39,386 bases of DNA from positions 1 to 39,386 of the forward strand of contig CACWLC010000023.1 in assembly GCA_902761605.1 (NCBI GenBank). The letters run 5' to 3'. Under the pieces are notes generated by a model. That model was given only the letters and a program-made list of their open reading frames with translations, had not been told where the DNA came from and ran no database searches. Positions 15,548-24,200 of the stretch are shown in pieces (positions within the stretch are counted from its first letter, which is position 1; each line of letters begins with the position of its first letter). The position numbers and the translations under genes are program-made. The DNA is from an uncultured Prevotellaceae bacterium (GTDB lineage: Bacteria > Bacteroidota > Bacteroidia > Bacteroidales > Bacteroidaceae).

Positions 15548-16477
15548 TCAGAAAGCTTCGCGATATTTACCATCGTCCTTATCATCAAGCATGCTAAGGT
15601 ACGATTGGTAGCGGCTTTGAGCAATATAATGGTCCTCGAGGGCCTTGAGAACGGCACATCCTGGTTCGTGGGTGTGGGTACAGTTAGAAAAGCGGCAATC
15701 CTTCGAGAAAGAGAAGATTTCCTTAAAATAGCTGGTGAGTTCTTCAGGCTCCATATCAAAGGTACCAAAGCCTTTAATTCCTGGGGTATCGATGAGATAC
15801 CCCTTTTCTATTGGTATCATCTCACTGAAGGTGGTTGTGTGCTGACCAGTATTATGAGCATCGGAAATCTCTGAGGTACGGAGATCTGCACCAGGCACAA
15901 GACGATTGATAAGGGTAGACTTGCCCACTCCACTATTGCCACTGAGGAGTGTTATCTTTCCTTCAAGCATGGGTAATAGTTCTGCCACACCTTCGCCTGT
16001 CTCAGCAGAGATAGCCCGACACTCGTAGCCTATCGTCGTATACAGGTGGATAAGTGCCTCCTGGTAGCTGGCCTCGTCATCATCGAGAAGATCGGTCTTA
16101 TTGAAGATGAGTACAACAGGAACACGATAAGCCTCGGCAGATGCAAGAAAACGGTCTATGAAGGTTGTAGAGGTAGGAGGACGATTAACAGTAACCACCA
16201 AAAGAGCCTGATCTACATTAGCCGCAAGGATATGACTCTGCTTGGAGAGATTCTGAGACTTACGGATGATATAGTTCTTACGATCATCAATCTCTGTAAT
16301 AAAGGCAGTACCCTCTTGATTGGCTACTATTGTAACACGATCACCTACAGCCACAGGATTAGTACTGCGGATGCCCTTAAGACGGAAATTACCCTTTATC
16401 TTGGATTCAACCAACTGGCCATCGTCAGTGCAGACGGTATACCAGCTCCCTGTATTTTTTACAACTAAACCCTTCAT
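15548..16477 (-). CDS. rsgA: Ribosome small-subunit-dependent GTPase A
   Basis: This 309-residue circularly permuted GTPase acts in late 30S subunit maturation. It has an N-terminal OB fold, then NKTD (G4), SAETGEG (G5), the P-loop GNSGVGKST and DTPG (G3) in the permuted G4-G5-G1-G3 order. The C-terminal zinc knuckle is [14 protein letters not shown] (C-C-H-C). Length is normal. It lies downstream of frr on the same strand, but an intrinsic terminator sits between them with its U tract two bases before this start codon. Its stop codon abuts the DUF349 stop head-on. Confidence 0.96.
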   Translation of the reverse strand: MKGLVVKNTGSWYTVCTDDGQLVESKIKGNFRLKGIRSTNPVAVGDRVTIVANQEGTAFITEIDDRKNYIIRKSQNLSKQSHILAANVDQALLVVTVNRPPTSTTFIDRFLASAEAYRVPVVLIFNKTDLLDDDEASYQEALIHLYTTIGYECRAISAETGEGVAELLPMLEGKITLLSGNSGVGKSTLINRLVPGADLRTSEISDAHNTGQHTTTFSEMIPIEKGYLIDTPGIKGFGTFDMEPEELTSYFKEIFSFSKDCRFSNCTHTHEPGCAVLKALEDHYIAQSRYQSYLSMLDDKDDGKYREAF

Positions 16478-16478
16478 A

Positions 16479-16514
16479 GAAAAAAAATCCCGTCCCCCAA
16501 ACAGAGGACGGGAG
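16479..16514 (-). terminator. Terminator/attenuator between frr and rsgA
   Basis: In gene sense CCCGTCC (complement of 16506-16512) pairs with GGACGGG (complement of 16489-16495), followed by A and eight T's ending two bases before the rsgA ATG. It would terminate frr transcripts. No separate rsgA promoter is seen, so rsgA may depend on read-through. Confidence 0.75.
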
Positions 16515-16521
16515 CTATCGA

Positions 16522-17082
16522 TTATACCGTCATTATCTCTTTATTCTTGGCAGCGATGAGCTCATCAATCTTCTTGATATACTTATCATGAATCTTCTGG
16601 AGCTCAAGCTCTGCATCTTTCTCATTATCCTCTGACAATCCGTCCTTGATGGCCTTCTTAAGTTTCTCCTTAATGTCTGCACGTACATTACGAACCTCTA
16701 CCTTTGCCTTCTCAGCAATCTTGTTACACTGTTTGGTAAGGTCACGACGACGCTCCTCCGTAGGAATAGGGATATTAAGACGGATTATCTCGCCATTGTT
16801 CTCAGGAGTGATACCTACATCACTATCCATAATAGCCTTCTCAATATCGCGGATCTGCTTCTTGTCCCATGGACGGATAGCGATAGTACGAGGATCGGGA
16901 ACGCTCACGTTTGCAACTTGGTTGAGGGGAACCTTACTTCCATAGGATTCCACCTTTACACCATCAAGAATGGCAACATTGGCACGACCCGCACGAATAC
17001 GGTTCAACTCGTCCTCAAGGAACATAGCAGCCATTTCCATTCTCTCTTCACTCTTCTTTAATGTCTCTTTTACGTCTAACAT
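16522..17082 (-). CDS. frr: Ribosome recycling factor
   Basis: This 186-residue protein splits post-termination ribosomes together with EF-G. Typical features are the start [26 protein letters not shown], then [20 protein letters not shown], the [13 protein letters not shown] segment and the C-terminal three-helix-bundle region ending [14 protein letters not shown]. Length is exactly that of the family. Its promoter diverges from the kinase cluster promoter. Confidence 0.97.
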   Translation of the reverse strand: MLDVKETLKKSEERMEMAAMFLEDELNRIRAGRANVAILDGVKVESYGSKVPLNQVANVSVPDPRTIAIRPWDKKQIRDIEKAIMDSDVGITPENNGEIIRLNIPIPTEERRRDLTKQCNKIAEKAKVEVRNVRADIKEKLKKAIKDGLSEDNEKDAELELQKIHDKYIKKIDELIAAKNKEIMTV

Positions 17083-17110
17083 AATTCGATAGTTTTAAAT
17101 TTTCTGATTA

Positions 17111-17142
17111 CAAAAGTAACTATTTTTTGTTATTCAACCAAA
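17111..17142 (-). promoter_or_regulatory. Promoter of frr
   Basis: On the minus strand TTTG (complement of 17139-17142) and TACTTTTG (complement of 17111-17118) are separated by 20 bases, matching the -33/-7 pattern. The leader to the ATG at 17082 is about 25 bases. Confidence 0.7.
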
Positions 17143-17167
17143 CAATTTACACTTTTTATGCTAAATA

Positions 17168-17199
17168 TTTGGATAATTGAACTCTTTTTTATAACTTTG
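17168..17199 (+). promoter_or_regulatory. Promoter of the tandem kinase cluster
   Basis: TTTG (17168-17171) and TAACTTTG (17192-17199) are separated by 20 bases. The ATG follows at 17226. No other convincing promoter was seen between the four kinase genes, so they are likely one transcript of almost 10 kb. Confidence 0.7.
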
Positions 17200-17225
17200 C
17201 ACCAATATAACCACCTAAAGACTAC

Positions 17226-19343
17226 ATGAACCGTAACAATAGTCTGAGGATATTAACAACGATAGCTCTTGCGGCATTGACCCTCACAGCATATGCCCAG
17301 AAAGAGAATCTGGAAACCGTAGCTGATTTCCATCATATAGCGGCATATCTCGTTGCTGGTCTCCTGATAACAGTCTTTGTGATGTTTTTTTCAAACCGTA
17401 TATACTATTTCCGTGAAAAGGAGATTGTATCGCAGAGACGTGGCATGATATCACAGTTAGGAGTTGTGATGGAGACCAACAATACCAGAATCTTCACTCT
17501 TGACTTGGAAAATAAACTTATTTGGCTGATATCTGAAAATGGAGAGGACAAAAAAGGGACTTCCCTTATGGACTTTAGCCAGATGTACAACCACGATGAT
17601 TTCAGGAGATTGATGAAGGAAGTTATCGACCCTGTGAAGGAAGGACGTATAGAACAGGGGAACATGAATGTCAAAGGTGGTGGCAAAGATAATAAAGGAA
17701 ACGTGTATGACATCAATATCTCCGTGCTTCACAGACGCAAGAGTGGAGGCCCGAAGGTCTTACTTGGTATACAGAGGGACATCACAGATGAGTTTAGCAG
17801 GAGGGAGAATGCCCAGAAACTGGCAATGAGAATGCGCACGGTATTTGATTCTTCTCAGGCTGACATGATATATTATGATGAGAACGGACACATTACAGAT
17901 ATCAACGACAAGGCTTGTGAGACATTTGGCATCAGCAACCGCGAGAGTCTTTTAAAGAGGAAAGTCCATCTTAACGATATCGTCACATTCAGGGATATCG
18001 ACATGAGAGATCTTGATAAGACCACAATGTCAGCAATCACAGATCTGGACAAGTTAAAGGCTACTGACGAGAGAGTAGCAGAAGTTACAATTAGGGGGAA
18101 GCTGTACTATGAGGTATCACTAACCGCAATAAGGGATAAGGAAGGAAAATTCCTTGGAGTGATTTCTGCAGGACGAAATATCACGGAAATGGTGACAAGA
18201 TACCACCAAGAGCAGAAAAACAGAAGGCTGCTGGAGCAGACCACAGAAGATATAAAGAGGTATATCAATAATATAAACTATACTCTAAGGGTAAGCGGTG
18301 TTAGAATGGTGAATTACGATCTGGAACACCATATGCTGGACATTGCCAGCGACCTGAACAAGATTGAGTACAGATTATCGCAGATACGTTGCGCAAGCCT
18401 TCTTACAGAACGTGAGAGAAGAAGAGCACGAGGGCTGTTTATGCGTATGGATCGTAGAATCCAGGGAGCATTGGAGGTAACCCTCGAAACAATCTTCCGC
18501 GATGAAAAAGGAAGGAACATATATCAGACCATCAGCATGGTTCCTGTAAAGGACAAGGAAGGGAACATCACCAACTATTTCGGCATGGCTCGTAACGACA
18601 CAGAGATGCACTACACAGAGGCTCTGTTGGAGGAAGAGACAAAGAAAGCTCAGGAAACAGAGGAGCTGAAGAATACTTTCCTGACAAACATGAGTTACGA
18701 GATCAGAACTCCTCTTAACGCCGTGCTGGGATTCGCAGAACTGTTTAACGGACCTCACGACGAAGCAGATGAACCAGTCTTTGCAGAAGAAATAAAACGA
18801 AACACAGGAAACCTTCTGAAACTGGTAAATGATATCCTCTTTATATCAAGACTTGACGCAAAGATGGTAGAATTCAACTACAAAGAGTCTGACTTCGCTG
18901 CATCATTTGAAGGATATTGCTACATGGGATTTAGCGTGGTTAACCCTGGTGTGAATGTATCCGTTGAGAATCCGTATAGTCAGTTGCTGTTGAACATCGA
19001 CGAGCAGAACCTTGGAGAAGTAATATCTAAGATGTGTGCAATATCTGCAGCATCAACCAAAGAAGGCAGCATACGGGCAAAATGCGATTACAGACACGGA
19101 GAACTTACCATATCAATAGAAGACACAAGCGAAGGAATGGACAAGAACAGCCTGAGCCATATCTTTGATCGCTTTGCCAACGATTTTAGTAGCGAAAGAA
19201 CAGGTACTGGTCTTGAGATGCCTATCATAAAGGGGTTGATAGAACAGATGGGAGGTAGTATAGAAGTACAGTCTGAACAGGGTAAGGGTACTGCAGTTTA
19301 CGTGATTATACCTTGTGAAATGATCAAGATGGAGAAGAAGTAA
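17226..19343 (+). CDS. PAS sensor pseudo-histidine kinase A1 (Tyr replaces phospho-His)
   Basis: This 705-residue membrane protein has an N-terminal signal-like segment (1-25), a membrane helix (about 40-60), three PAS-like domains (about 75-190, 200-320, 345-465), a HisKA-like dimerisation region (about 480-550) and a HATPase-like domain (about 590-700). The H-box reads NMSYEIRTPLN, so the phospho-accepting His is Tyr491. The ATP lid is also altered: the N-box Asn is not seen in VISKMCAISAAS, G1 reads DTSEGM instead of DTGxGI, and G2 reads GTGLEM. It should not autophosphorylate in the normal way, though the fold and FDRF box remain. One base separates its stop from the next kinase gene. Caulobacter DivL, a Tyr-containing HisKA protein that regulates a partner kinase, is a precedent. 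Confidence 0.85.
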   Translation: MNRNNSLRILTTIALAALTLTAYAQKENLETVADFHHIAAYLVAGLLITVFVMFFSNRIYYFREKEIVSQRRGMISQLGVVMETNNTRIFTLDLENKLIWLISENGEDKKGTSLMDFSQMYNHDDFRRLMKEVIDPVKEGRIEQGNMNVKGGGKDNKGNVYDINISVLHRRKSGGPKVLLGIQRDITDEFSRRENAQKLAMRMRTVFDSSQADMIYYDENGHITDINDKACETFGISNRESLLKRKVHLNDIVTFRDIDMRDLDKTTMSAITDLDKLKATDERVAEVTIRGKLYYEVSLTAIRDKEGKFLGVISAGRNITEMVTRYHQEQKNRRLLEQTTEDIKRYINNINYTLRVSGVRMVNYDLEHHMLDIASDLNKIEYRLSQIRCASLLTERERRRARGLFMRMDRRIQGALEVTLETIFRDEKGRNIYQTISMVPVKDKEGNITNYFGMARNDTEMHYTEALLEEETKKAQETEELKNTFLTNMSYEIRTPLNAVLGFAELFNGPHDEADEPVFAEEIKRNTGNLLKLVNDILFISRLDAKMVEFNYKESDFAASFEGYCYMGFSVVNPGVNVSVENPYSQLLLNIDEQNLGEVISKMCAISAASTKEGSIRAKCDYRHGELTISIEDTSEGMDKNSLSHIFDRFANDFSSERTGTGLEMPIIKGLIEQMGGSIEVQSEQGKGTAVYVIIPCEMIKMEKK

Positions 19344-19344
19344 G

Positions 19345-21342
19345 ATGACTGGGCAAGACGTTATAACACTACTGATGGTGATGATGGTGACGATGGTATT
19401 CATTGTCACATGGGCCATCAACCGTATCAGCATACTGCGTATAAGGAAGAAATCCGATCAGACAAAGGAGATTTCTGCTATTATGCAACGTACACTGGAT
19501 ATCGGACATAACAACGTGCTCAAGCTTGATCTACGTCGAAGATATGCAAAGAACCTTCATGGTGATATGATGCCGAAAGAGGGTATGTCATACGAGGAGA
19601 GTATTAACCAGATTCATCCCGATGACAGAAGCGCCTACCTTGAATTCATCTATGACCTATATCATGGCATCAAGAAAACTAACGAATGTCTGATCAGATG
19701 GGATATTAGCGGTAAGGAAACCTCTGGCGAGTGGAGGTTCATGCGCATAAAGGGTGTTGCGGAATACAGAAACTCGAAGCAGAAGGAGCCCGACACGCTG
19801 TTCTGTACAATTACAGACGAGACAGCTATACAGTTGGAGGAACAGAAAGACAACGAAATGACTGATAAATATCGTACGATGTTTGAACAGTCGATTATCG
19901 GTTTGGCTTTCTATGACAAGGACGGAAACCTCTTAACAGCAAATCGAAAGATGAGGGAGATCCTGAAATTCCAAACGGAGAAAGATCCCTATTACTACAG
20001 CCACAGTATCTACGACCTGCCAACATTTCGTCATATTTTGGACAATCGGAATGTTGAGGATCTGTACTTCTGTACGAAGAGCATCGTTATCGAACGAGGC
20101 GTAAACTGCTATACAGAGTTGCGAGTGCATCCTATATATGAGGAAAACGGAGAGCTTTATTATATCAGTTTCTCTATCCGCGACGTGACTCAGGAACGTG
20201 AACTTTATCTGCAGAACAAGAAGAACGACACGCAGATGAGGGAAGCCAATATAGAGATACAGAATTATGAGAATCAGCTGCAGTATCTGATGGACACATG
20301 TAACATGAGATTCTTCCGTTGTAACAGAAAGGATCGCACGTGTACATTCTATAAGAGGATCTCCAACGTTGAAAGCAAGATGACATTAGAAGAGGTGGCA
20401 GAACACTTTGTAGACAGTCCATTCCGTCAAGGGCTATACGATTACGAGAACTATTTCAGTGTACAAAGAACAGATCTGACATATATGCATCCCTTATTCC
20501 ACGATGGTAAAGACATGCAGTGGAACTTCATAGACAGTGTTCCTTTCTTCGATGAAAATGGAGAAATGATTGGTACGTATGGAGTGGTAAGAAACGTTGA
20601 CGAGCTGATCAAGAAGCAAGAGATGTTGAAGCAGGAGACAGAACGTGCCAATGACTCCGGAAGGTTAAAGTCAGTATTTATGGCTAACATGACTCACGAG
20701 ATACGTACACCACTGAACTCTATCGTGGGCTTCTCTGACATTCTGCCAATGCTGTCAACGCCAGAAGAAAAGAAGGAGATTATACGCGTGATAATGAACA
20801 ACTGCGATATGCTCCTGAGGCTCATCAACGATATCCTCGCTATCTCATCATTAGACTCAGGAGGTATACATATCGAGCCTCGCATGGTGGACTTCGCTAA
20901 GTCATTTGATGATATCTGTGAGTCATTGAAGGAGAGGGTGCAGAATCCTGGAGTAGAGTTTATAAAGGAGAATCCGTATAAGACATTCGAAACGGTTATC
21001 GATAACGGACGAATACAGCAGGTTATCACAAACTTCGTAACAAATGCTGTAAAATATACCCATCAGGGATATATCAAGGTAGGATACCGATACGAGAATC
21101 AGGGACTTTACGTATATTGCGAAGATACCGGCGACGGAATACCAAAGGAAGCTCAAGACAAGATTTTCGACAGATTTGTAAAACTCAACGACTTCATACA
21201 GGGAACAGGTCTCGGACTGTCTATATGTAAAGCCATAGCCGATGGTCATAAGGGTAAAATCGGTGTGAATTCAGAGGGGAAAGACAAGGGTTCAACATTC
21301 TGGATCTGGATACCATGCGAAGTGAATAAAGAAGAATCATAA
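19345..21342 (+). CDS. PAS sensor histidine kinase B1 (catalytically intact)
   Basis: This 665-residue kinase has a single N-terminal membrane helix (about 8-26) and almost no extracytoplasmic part, then three PAS domains (about 45-160, 170-285, 305-430), HisKA (about 440-505) and HATPase_c (about 550-660). The H-box is NMTHEIRTPLN with His451; the N-box VITNFVTNAVKYT, G1 EDTGDGI, F box FDRF and G2 GTGLGLSICK are all intact. No receiver domain is present. The ATG comes one base after the A1 stop (TAAGATG), so the pair is probably translationally coupled. Its closest visible relative here is the fourth kinase, not the adjacent A1. Confidence 0.93.
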   Translation: MTGQDVITLLMVMMVTMVFIVTWAINRISILRIRKKSDQTKEISAIMQRTLDIGHNNVLKLDLRRRYAKNLHGDMMPKEGMSYEESINQIHPDDRSAYLEFIYDLYHGIKKTNECLIRWDISGKETSGEWRFMRIKGVAEYRNSKQKEPDTLFCTITDETAIQLEEQKDNEMTDKYRTMFEQSIIGLAFYDKDGNLLTANRKMREILKFQTEKDPYYYSHSIYDLPTFRHILDNRNVEDLYFCTKSIVIERGVNCYTELRVHPIYEENGELYYISFSIRDVTQERELYLQNKKNDTQMREANIEIQNYENQLQYLMDTCNMRFFRCNRKDRTCTFYKRISNVESKMTLEEVAEHFVDSPFRQGLYDYENYFSVQRTDLTYMHPLFHDGKDMQWNFIDSVPFFDENGEMIGTYGVVRNVDELIKKQEMLKQETERANDSGRLKSVFMANMTHEIRTPLNSIVGFSDILPMLSTPEEKKEIIRVIMNNCDMLLRLINDILAISSLDSGGIHIEPRMVDFAKSFDDICESLKERVQNPGVEFIKENPYKTFETVIDNGRIQQVITNFVTNAVKYTHQGYIKVGYRYENQGLYVYCEDTGDGIPKEAQDKIFDRFVKLNDFIQGTGLGLSICKAIADGHKGKIGVNSEGKDKGSTFWIWIPCEVNKEES

Positions 21343-21349
21343 AAAGGAA

Positions 21350-24172
21350 ATGAAGATATACAAAAATAATAAATGGCTAATGTCAAATATGCAAACAATG
21401 ATAAGAATTCTTGCAATACTTATCACATATAACATATCAACTATAATCATTGTTGCCCAGAATAATCAAGATAGCACACGTGTATTTACAGAAGAGCGTC
21501 CATTAGTATATGAAGACGCATGGGATCTGTGGCCCTATACCTTCCTGAATGAAGCTGGTGACCCCGCAGGTTATAACATCGACCTTCTGAAACTTATCAT
21601 GAAACGTCTGGATATCCCATACATAGTAAAATTAAAACCCACCTCAGAGGCACTCAAGGATCTTAAGTCAGGGCATGCAGACCTGATGTGCGGTATGTCG
21701 GCAAAATTCCATGACGACTATGCAAAATACAGTAAGAACATTATACAGCTCTTTACACATAGTATCGTGCATCATAAAAGCGAGCAACCGGCCGTAAAAA
21801 CAACAGAAGATCTTGCAAGTCATAGGATACTTGTACACCAAGGAGCTTTCAGCCATCATCTGATGATAGACAACGGATGGGGTAACAATGCCGTACCTTA
21901 TAATGACATGCATGAGGCTGTGCAGAAGGCACATATTGACCCAAATAGTCAGATATTGTGGAACACGATGTCGCTGAAATGGCTCATCAACAAGTTTAAA
22001 TACGAAAATCTGAACTTGTCGCCAGTGGAGATGCAGAATGGTGAATACAGATTCATGTCAAACAATCAGGAACTGCTTAACAAAATCGACAGTATATACA
22101 CACAGCTCAACTCCGAAGGACAATTTCAAGCCATACAGAACAAATGGTTCTACCCGGATCGTGTGGATTCTGGTATCCCAGTTTGGATATGGTATGTAGC
22201 CATAATACTTATCCTCCTGATCATCTTCTCTCTAATATACTATAGCATCTATCGCAAACGCGAAAAGAAGATGACGCGAGACATCACCAAGAACAACAAT
22301 CGACTTGCCCTTATACTCAAGACCAGCAATGTGAAGATCTGGATATACCACGTGGCTAACAGAACCGTTACCGCATTGGATAATGACGGACAGCCACAAA
22401 CCACATTGCCATCAATAGAGTACTTTAAACAGACAAGTCCTGAGGATTTTGAACGTCTGAAGACTGCTATTGAGAGTATCGTTAAGGGTAAAGAAAACAA
22501 GATAACACTCAACGTTCTTGCCAAGGACAGTCCTGAGGAGAAAGAATTCCGTAATTTCACAGCAGAACTCTCTGTGCTACACCGCGATAAGAACGGCAAG
22601 CCCATAGACCTTATAGGTACACGTAGCGATGTCACAGAAGAGATGATGAAGCAGCAGAAGGTGAAAGACATGATGTTACGTTATCAGAACATCTTCAACT
22701 CAACGATGATAGATATGATAGCCTACGATGAGAATGGTATCATCAACGATCTCAATGACAAAGCGCTAAGGGCTTTGGGAAAGACCAAGGAAGAAATTGT
22801 AGATGCTCATATCTCCATAAACGATGTTTTAGGATGGGATGTTAATCTGGAAACACTTGACACTCTCTATCTTACTCAAATATATAAATCTTCAGATGAC
22901 GAGCGTACATTAAACGGATATCTACAACGTCAGGAGTTGTACTACGAACTGAAGATTGAGCCTGTACGCGATGAGAATGGAAAGTTACTTGCCATCTACG
23001 GCACAGGTCGTAATGTGACGGAAAATGCCAAGTCATACTCCTCACTTCAGCATAATATGAAGCTCCTGAAAGATGCTAATATAGAGATGAGCCGTTACAT
23101 CAAGAACATCGACTATGTGATGAAGAACGGTAATGTCAGAATAGCAACCTACTCGCCCGACATTCATATCATGAATATATACAGCGAGATCGGAAAAGTG
23201 CAATACAGACTTACCCAGACACGTGCTATTCAGCTTACAGATGAAGAATATAAGAATAAAGCGTTAAGGCTACTCAACAATATGGATAACCTGACGGCTG
23301 CATCTATCAATACTACTATCAAGACTGTACTGAGAGCACCTGGTGGCAAACGGCTTTTCCTTCAACTGTCGTTCATCCCAACTTACGACAAAGAAGGAAA
23401 CGTGAAAAGCTACTTCGGTATGTGTCGTGACGTCAGCGACATTAAAGCTACTGAGGCAGATCTGGCACGTGAGACAGTAAAAGCCCAGGAGGTAGAGACT
23501 GTTAAGAATGCCTTCCTGCATAACATGAGCTATGAGATACGTACCCCACTAAACACTGTGGTGGGTTTTGCAGAGCTTTTCGAGATGGAACATTCACCAG
23601 AAGACGAAGTTGTATTCACTAGCGAGATAAAAGAGAGTTCATCGACGCTTCTTAAGCTGATCAACGATATTCTCTTCCTATCCCGCTTGGATGCAAGAAT
23701 GATAGAGTTCAAATACAAGCCAACAGACTTTGCCTCAATCTTCGAGACAAGATGTCAGACAGCAGTATTCCGTTCTCAGAAACCTGGAGTAAACTATGTA
23801 TACGACAACCCATATAACAGTCTTATTGTCGACATCGATGAGCAGAATCTGGGAATCGTAATAGATCAGGTAGTAAAGCGTGCAGTAGAGAACACCACAT
23901 CAGGTCAGGTACGCTGCCGATATGACTATACGGGTGAGCATCTGATAATAGCTGTGCAGGACACAAGCAATGGTATCTCAGAAGAGAATCTTAAACACAT
24001 CTTCGATCGATTCACTCCTACAGATGAAAAGAGCACTGGTTTGGGAATGAGTATATGTCAGGAACTGGTATCTCAGATGGGAGGAAAGATTACAGTTAAG
24101 TCCGTCGTAGGCGAAGGCACAATAGTATGGATCTCCGTTCCATGTGCCAGTTCAAAGATTGACAGGAAATAG
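21350..24172 (+). CDS. Solute-binding-domain pseudo-histidine kinase A2 (Tyr replaces phospho-His)
   Basis: This 940-residue protein has an N-terminal hydrophobic segment (about 15-36), a periplasmic SBP_bac_3-like domain (about 45-268, with RPLVYEDAWDLWPYTFLNE and GYNIDLLKLIMKRL), a membrane helix (about 281-303), three PAS-like domains (about 320-700), a HisKA-like region (about 718-785) and a HATPase-like domain (about 830-935). The H-box is NMSYEIRTPLN with Tyr728 in place of His. The N-box has lost Asn (VVKRAVENT versus TNAVKYT in the intact kinases) and G1 is DTSNGI, while G2 (STGLGMSIC) is nearly normal. It is clearly a paralogue of A1: both share R-Y-I-x-N-I and NIDEQNLG/DIDEQNLG stretches. 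Seven bases with AAAAGGA separate it from B1. Confidence 0.85.
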   Translation: MKIYKNNKWLMSNMQTMIRILAILITYNISTIIIVAQNNQDSTRVFTEERPLVYEDAWDLWPYTFLNEAGDPAGYNIDLLKLIMKRLDIPYIVKLKPTSEALKDLKSGHADLMCGMSAKFHDDYAKYSKNIIQLFTHSIVHHKSEQPAVKTTEDLASHRILVHQGAFSHHLMIDNGWGNNAVPYNDMHEAVQKAHIDPNSQILWNTMSLKWLINKFKYENLNLSPVEMQNGEYRFMSNNQELLNKIDSIYTQLNSEGQFQAIQNKWFYPDRVDSGIPVWIWYVAIILILLIIFSLIYYSIYRKREKKMTRDITKNNNRLALILKTSNVKIWIYHVANRTVTALDNDGQPQTTLPSIEYFKQTSPEDFERLKTAIESIVKGKENKITLNVLAKDSPEEKEFRNFTAELSVLHRDKNGKPIDLIGTRSDVTEEMMKQQKVKDMMLRYQNIFNSTMIDMIAYDENGIINDLNDKALRALGKTKEEIVDAHISINDVLGWDVNLETLDTLYLTQIYKSSDDERTLNGYLQRQELYYELKIEPVRDENGKLLAIYGTGRNVTENAKSYSSLQHNMKLLKDANIEMSRYIKNIDYVMKNGNVRIATYSPDIHIMNIYSEIGKVQYRLTQTRAIQLTDEEYKNKALRLLNNMDNLTAASINTTIKTVLRAPGGKRLFLQLSFIPTYDKEGNVKSYFGMCRDVSDIKATEADLARETVKAQEVETVKNAFLHNMSYEIRTPLNTVVGFAELFEMEHSPEDEVVFTSEIKESSSTLLKLINDILFLSRLDARMIEFKYKPTDFASIFETRCQTAVFRSQKPGVNYVYDNPYNSLIVDIDEQNLGIVIDQVVKRAVENTTSGQVRCRYDYTGEHLIIAVQDTSNGISEENLKHIFDRFTPTDEKSTGLGMSICQELVSQMGGKITVKSVVGEGTIVWISVPCASSKIDRK

Positions 24173-24200
24173 AGAACGGAAAGTAAAAACAGCAAGCAAC

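Noticed and set aside
24144-24200. Earlier ATG for kinase B2 overlapping A2
   Set aside because: It would put a charged 19-residue head in front of a clear signal peptide that starts at 24201.
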